Source: Desulfobacteraceae bacterium (GTDB taxonomy: Bacteria; Desulfobacterota; Desulfobacteria; Desulfobacterales; Desulfobacteraceae). Taken from it: a stretch of 41,264 nucleotides of DNA. Below the pieces are notes generated by a model. The model was not told the origin of the DNA. It ran no database searches and worked only from the letters and a program-made list of their open reading frames with translations. The position numbers and the translations under genes are program-made. Below, piece by piece: positions 38,884 through 41,264 of the stretch. The stretch lies in NCBI GenBank assembly GCA_016743945.1, contig JADGFI010000045.1:1-41264 (forward strand), given 5' to 3'. Positions within the stretch are counted from its first letter, which is position 1. Each line of letters begins with the position of its first letter.

Positions 38884-39741
38884 ATGATACAAGATAAAAA
38901 AGCACATAAGTTCGGAATGGTCATTGATCTGGACAAATGCACGGGATGTGGTTCCTGCATGGTATCGTGCATGTCGGAAAATAATGTCCCGTTCAAGGAG
39001 GATGAGTCCAGGAAAAAGGATAGTATCACCTGGATGCGCGTTTATAAGCTGACCAATGGTAAATCCTTTCCTGATACTGAAGTTGTTTATATGCCCAGGC
39101 CCTGCCAGCATTGTGAAGGAAAAGGAGGCCACGGGCATTCGCCTTGTGTCTCTGTCTGCCCCGCAACGGCAACGGACTACGATTATAACACAGGCATTGT
39201 CAGCCAGATTTATACACGTTGTTTTGGTTGTCGGTACTGCATGGGGGCCTGTCCCTACCATGCACGATATTTTAATTGGTGGGATCCCAAATGGCCCGAA
39301 GGTATGGAAAATTACCTGAGCCCCAATGTATCCCCCAGAATGCGGGGGGTGGTTGAAAAATGCAGTCTCTGCTATCACAGATACCAACTGGCAAGGGAAA
39401 AAGCCTATGCTGAGGGTCGTGATCAGATCGAGGAACATGAGTATCAGACAGCCTGCACCACAGCTTGTCCTGCCGGTGCCATTGTGTTCGGTGATTTGAA
39501 CAACCCCGCCCACCAGGTGCACCAGATTGTTAAACCTGATCCCCATCCCGATCCCATGAACAAAGACGTGGTGGGGAAGTCAAGAAACCCCAAGGTTTTC
39601 CGGTTGCTTGAACGGCTGGGAACCAATACCAAGATTTACTACATGTCCGAACGTGAATGGGTTAGAAAAGCTGGGGATAACTATCTCGATGGTGAATGGG
39701 ATAAGGTTAAGAATCATCATGGATCTGCATCCCATGACTAA
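38884..39741 (+). CDS. qrcC: Quinone reductase complex, iron-sulfur subunit QrcC
   Basis: QrcC is the ferredoxin-like periplasmic subunit wiring QrcA/QrcB to the membrane subunit. The 285-residue protein has four iron-sulfur sites: C19-x2-C22-x2-C25-x3-C29; PCQHCEGKGGHGHSPCVSVC; CFGCRYCMGACPYHARYFNW; and KCSLC with ACTTACPAGAIVFGDL. This matches DmsB/PsrB/NrfC-type proteins. There is no signal peptide, so it is probably carried out by the Tat-targeted partner QrcB (inference from similar complexes). The start has AAGAGG six to seven bases upstream. qrcD follows after 33 bases. Confidence 0.92.
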   Translation: MIQDKKAHKFGMVIDLDKCTGCGSCMVSCMSENNVPFKEDESRKKDSITWMRVYKLTNGKSFPDTEVVYMPRPCQHCEGKGGHGHSPCVSVCPATATDYDYNTGIVSQIYTRCFGCRYCMGACPYHARYFNWWDPKWPEGMENYLSPNVSPRMRGVVEKCSLCYHRYQLAREKAYAEGRDQIEEHEYQTACTTACPAGAIVFGDLNNPAHQVHQIVKPDPHPDPMNKDVVGKSRNPKVFRLLERLGTNTKIYYMSEREWVRKAGDNYLDGEWDKVKNHHGSASHD

Positions 39742-39774
39742 AAAATCCAAAACCTATGTTAGGAGTATTTAAAT

Positions 39775-41022
39775 ATGGATTCTGCATTAATACCTGAAGG
39801 TGCTGAGCGGTGCTCATTTCCAAAGTTTATGATTGGGATCAGCATTGTTGGAGCCGTGCTTCTCTGGGGCGTTTATGCCATGTTGCTTTGCTGGTTTAAA
39901 GGCTTGAACCAGACAAATATGAATGATTATTACGGGTTTGCCCTGTGGATCTGGGCCGACCTTGCCGTCATCGCCGTTGGGGGCGGGGCATTTTTTACAG
40001 GATTGCTCAAATATATTTTTAAAGTGGATGAGCTCAAAAACATCATTAACTTTGCCGTGATCATCGGGTTTATCTGTTATAGTTCCGCTCTTTTGATTCT
40101 GGCCATTGATATTGGACAGCCCTTGCGCGGCTGGTTTATTTTTTGGCACGCCAACGTTCATTCCATGCTGACGGAAGTGGCCTTTTGTCTGTCCTGTTAC
40201 TTTGCAGTACTGACCATTGAGTTTATTCCCAACATCCTGGAAAACCGCCAGGCCAACAAGGTGCCTTTCTTTCATCATCTTGCCCATAACATGCATGGGG
40301 TAATGGCAATTTTTGCGGCCACCGGTGCCTTTCTTTCCTTTTTCCATCAAGGATCCTTAGGTGGTGTGGCGGGTGTCATGTACGGTCGGCCCTTTGCCGT
40401 TCGGGAAGGATTGCTGATCTGGCCCTGGACGTTTTTTCTCTTTACCTGGTCTGCGGCAGCCTTTGGGCCGTGTTTTACCCTGCTGGTTACCAAGATCACA
40501 GAAGTCATTACCGGCAAACGACTGGTCAGTGACAAAACCGTCCATCTGCTGGCCAAGATTTCCGGCTGGATGATCACCACCTATATTATTGCCAAAATAA
40601 TTGATACAATTTACTGGGCAACGGTTACCGCTCCCAGCCTTGGTTTCAAAATGAGTCATTTTTATACCAATAATTCATTTTACGGGTATTGGATTCTGGT
40701 TGTTGAAATTATTGTCTGCGGTGTGGTCCCGGGATTTCTGTTGCTCAACAAGGGAACAAGAGAAAACCCGACCTTAAGATTGATCGCCATTGTTTTAGGA
40801 GTGATTGGCGTTTGTCTGAACAGGTGGGTGATGGTTCTCCAGATCATGGCAGTTCCGGTTATGTCCTTTGACACCTGGGCGCTTTATTTCCCCAGCTGGC
40901 AGGAAATCGCCACCACTATTTTACCGGTTGCCTATGGTATAATTTTTATTGCCGTGGCCTACCGGTATCTGCCCGTGTTCCCCCAGGAACGTCAACTGAA
41001 TCAGTCCAAGGCTGAGCAATAA
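39775..41022 (+). CDS. qrcD: Quinone reductase complex, NrfD-like membrane subunit QrcD
   Basis: QrcD is the integral NrfD/PsrC-family subunit that binds menaquinone and gives the complex its energy-conserving role. The 415-residue protein is highly hydrophobic with about ten helices (for example FMIGISIVGAVLLWGVYAML, WIWADLAVIAVGGGAFFTGL, VIIGFICYSSALLILAIDIG). Conserved charged positions such as D and R in DIGQPLRGWFIFWHANVHSM and H in FHHLAHNMHG and FFHQG are typical of the family. The ribosome site is TAGGAGTATTTAAAT. It is followed after 18 bases by a 52-codon gene. Confidence 0.92.
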   Translation: MDSALIPEGAERCSFPKFMIGISIVGAVLLWGVYAMLLCWFKGLNQTNMNDYYGFALWIWADLAVIAVGGGAFFTGLLKYIFKVDELKNIINFAVIIGFICYSSALLILAIDIGQPLRGWFIFWHANVHSMLTEVAFCLSCYFAVLTIEFIPNILENRQANKVPFFHHLAHNMHGVMAIFAATGAFLSFFHQGSLGGVAGVMYGRPFAVREGLLIWPWTFFLFTWSAAAFGPCFTLLVTKITEVITGKRLVSDKTVHLLAKISGWMITTYIIAKIIDTIYWATVTAPSLGFKMSHFYTNNSFYGYWILVVEIIVCGVVPGFLLLNKGTRENPTLRLIAIVLGVIGVCLNRWVMVLQIMAVPVMSFDTWALYFPSWQEIATTILPVAYGIIFIAVAYRYLPVFPQERQLNQSKAEQ

Positions 41023-41040
41023 ACAAAAAGGAGAAACCTT

Positions 41041-41199
41041 ATGTTTCCATTTATTTTTGAATGGGTCTGGGACATTGGTCATGTTGTTTTCATGGGCGGG
41101 TTATGGTTTGCGGTTTCCATTCTGGGAGCCGGTATGACCTTTGTCATTGTAAAGGCAGCCATGGATACCATGAACGACAGCAAAGAGTCTCATCATTAG
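41041..41199 (+). CDS. 52-aa single-TM protein at end of the qrc operon
   Basis: This short gene follows qrcD after 18 bases and has a strong ribosome site, AAAAGGAGAAACCTT then ATG. The product starts MFPFIFEWVWDIGHVVFMGG, continues through one hydrophobic helix (about residues 20-39) and ends in a charged tail KESHH. WVWDIGHVVFMGG is amphipathic and hydrophobic enough to sit in a membrane complex. Operon position suggests an accessory or small subunit of Qrc, but the characterised Desulfovibrio complex is described with four subunits only. Unrecognised family; the call as a real gene is strong, its function is open. Confidence 0.7.
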   Translation: MFPFIFEWVWDIGHVVFMGGLWFAVSILGAGMTFVIVKAAMDTMNDSKESHH

Positions 41200-41234
41200 C
41201 AGTTAATACTATTTATAGTGTAAAGAAATGGCGC

Positions 41235-41264
41235 ATCCCAGGTCGGTACGAGACCGCTTGGGAT
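41235..41264 (+). terminator. Hairpin at window edge, possible qrc terminator
   Basis: ATCCCA (41235-41240) pairs with TGGGAT (41259-41264), and GGTC (41241-41244) with GACC (41252-41255). It is 36 bases after the 52-codon gene. The bases that would show a T run lie outside the window. Confidence 0.35.

Noticed and set aside
1..41264. CRISPR arrays, complete insertion sequences, rRNA genes
   Set aside because: No regularly spaced direct repeats, no transposase with terminal inverted repeats and no rRNA sequence were seen.

Overview
The window looks like chromosomal DNA from a sulfate-reducing deltaproteobacterium of the Desulfobacterales type. The strongest evidence is a complete quinone reductase complex operon (qrcABCD, 36.0-41.0 kb) next to a System II cytochrome c maturation pair (ResB/CcsA, 33.4-35.7 kb). 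Many signal-transduction genes, a hemerythrin-like protein and a DsrE-family protein fit the same group. The species cannot be named from the sequence alone.

Layout. 0-4.9 kb is AT-rich accessory DNA: a GNAT acetyltransferase with a DUF2889 protein; a divergent tetR / dsrE-like / 29-aa membrane protein unit with two matching operator-like palindromes; and a stretch of decayed genes (LUD-domain remnant, radical SAM remnant) around one orphan gene. 4.9-14.15 kb is a compact, GC-richer recC-recB-recD operon for exonuclease V with a consensus-like promoter. 14.15-14.73 kb holds a remnant of a hybrid histidine kinase broken by a 5-bp tandem duplication.

14.7-28.9 kb is the most unusual part. Three large FapA/DUF342 proteins sit together: one with tandem GspE-N/MshEN-like repeats, one with an intact receiver, one with a dead receiver. 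With them are a stand-alone receiver-coiled-coil protein, a small zinc-ribbon protein, a MerR-like HTH fused to half of a molybdenum-carrier-like domain, and a convergent operon encoding two REC-histidine kinases and a REC-HDOD protein. I read it as a two-component module whose outputs are beta-helical FapA-type scaffolds instead of DNA-binding proteins. That reading is inference.

29-33.2 kb is mostly housekeeping: tRNA-Lys(CTT), hemL (tetrapyrrole precursor) and mpl (peptidoglycan recycling). These are followed by a two-TM small protein, a hemerythrin-like protein that lacks both histidines of one iron site, and an arginine-rich small protein. 33.4-41.2 kb joins cytochrome c maturation to the Qrc complex, which needs heme attachment on QrcA. 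The qrc operon ends with a previously uncounted 52-aa single-TM protein. HemL upstream supplies the heme pathway, so hemL, ccs and qrc are functionally consistent neighbours.

No CRISPR array, complete insertion sequence, rRNA or replication origin was seen.
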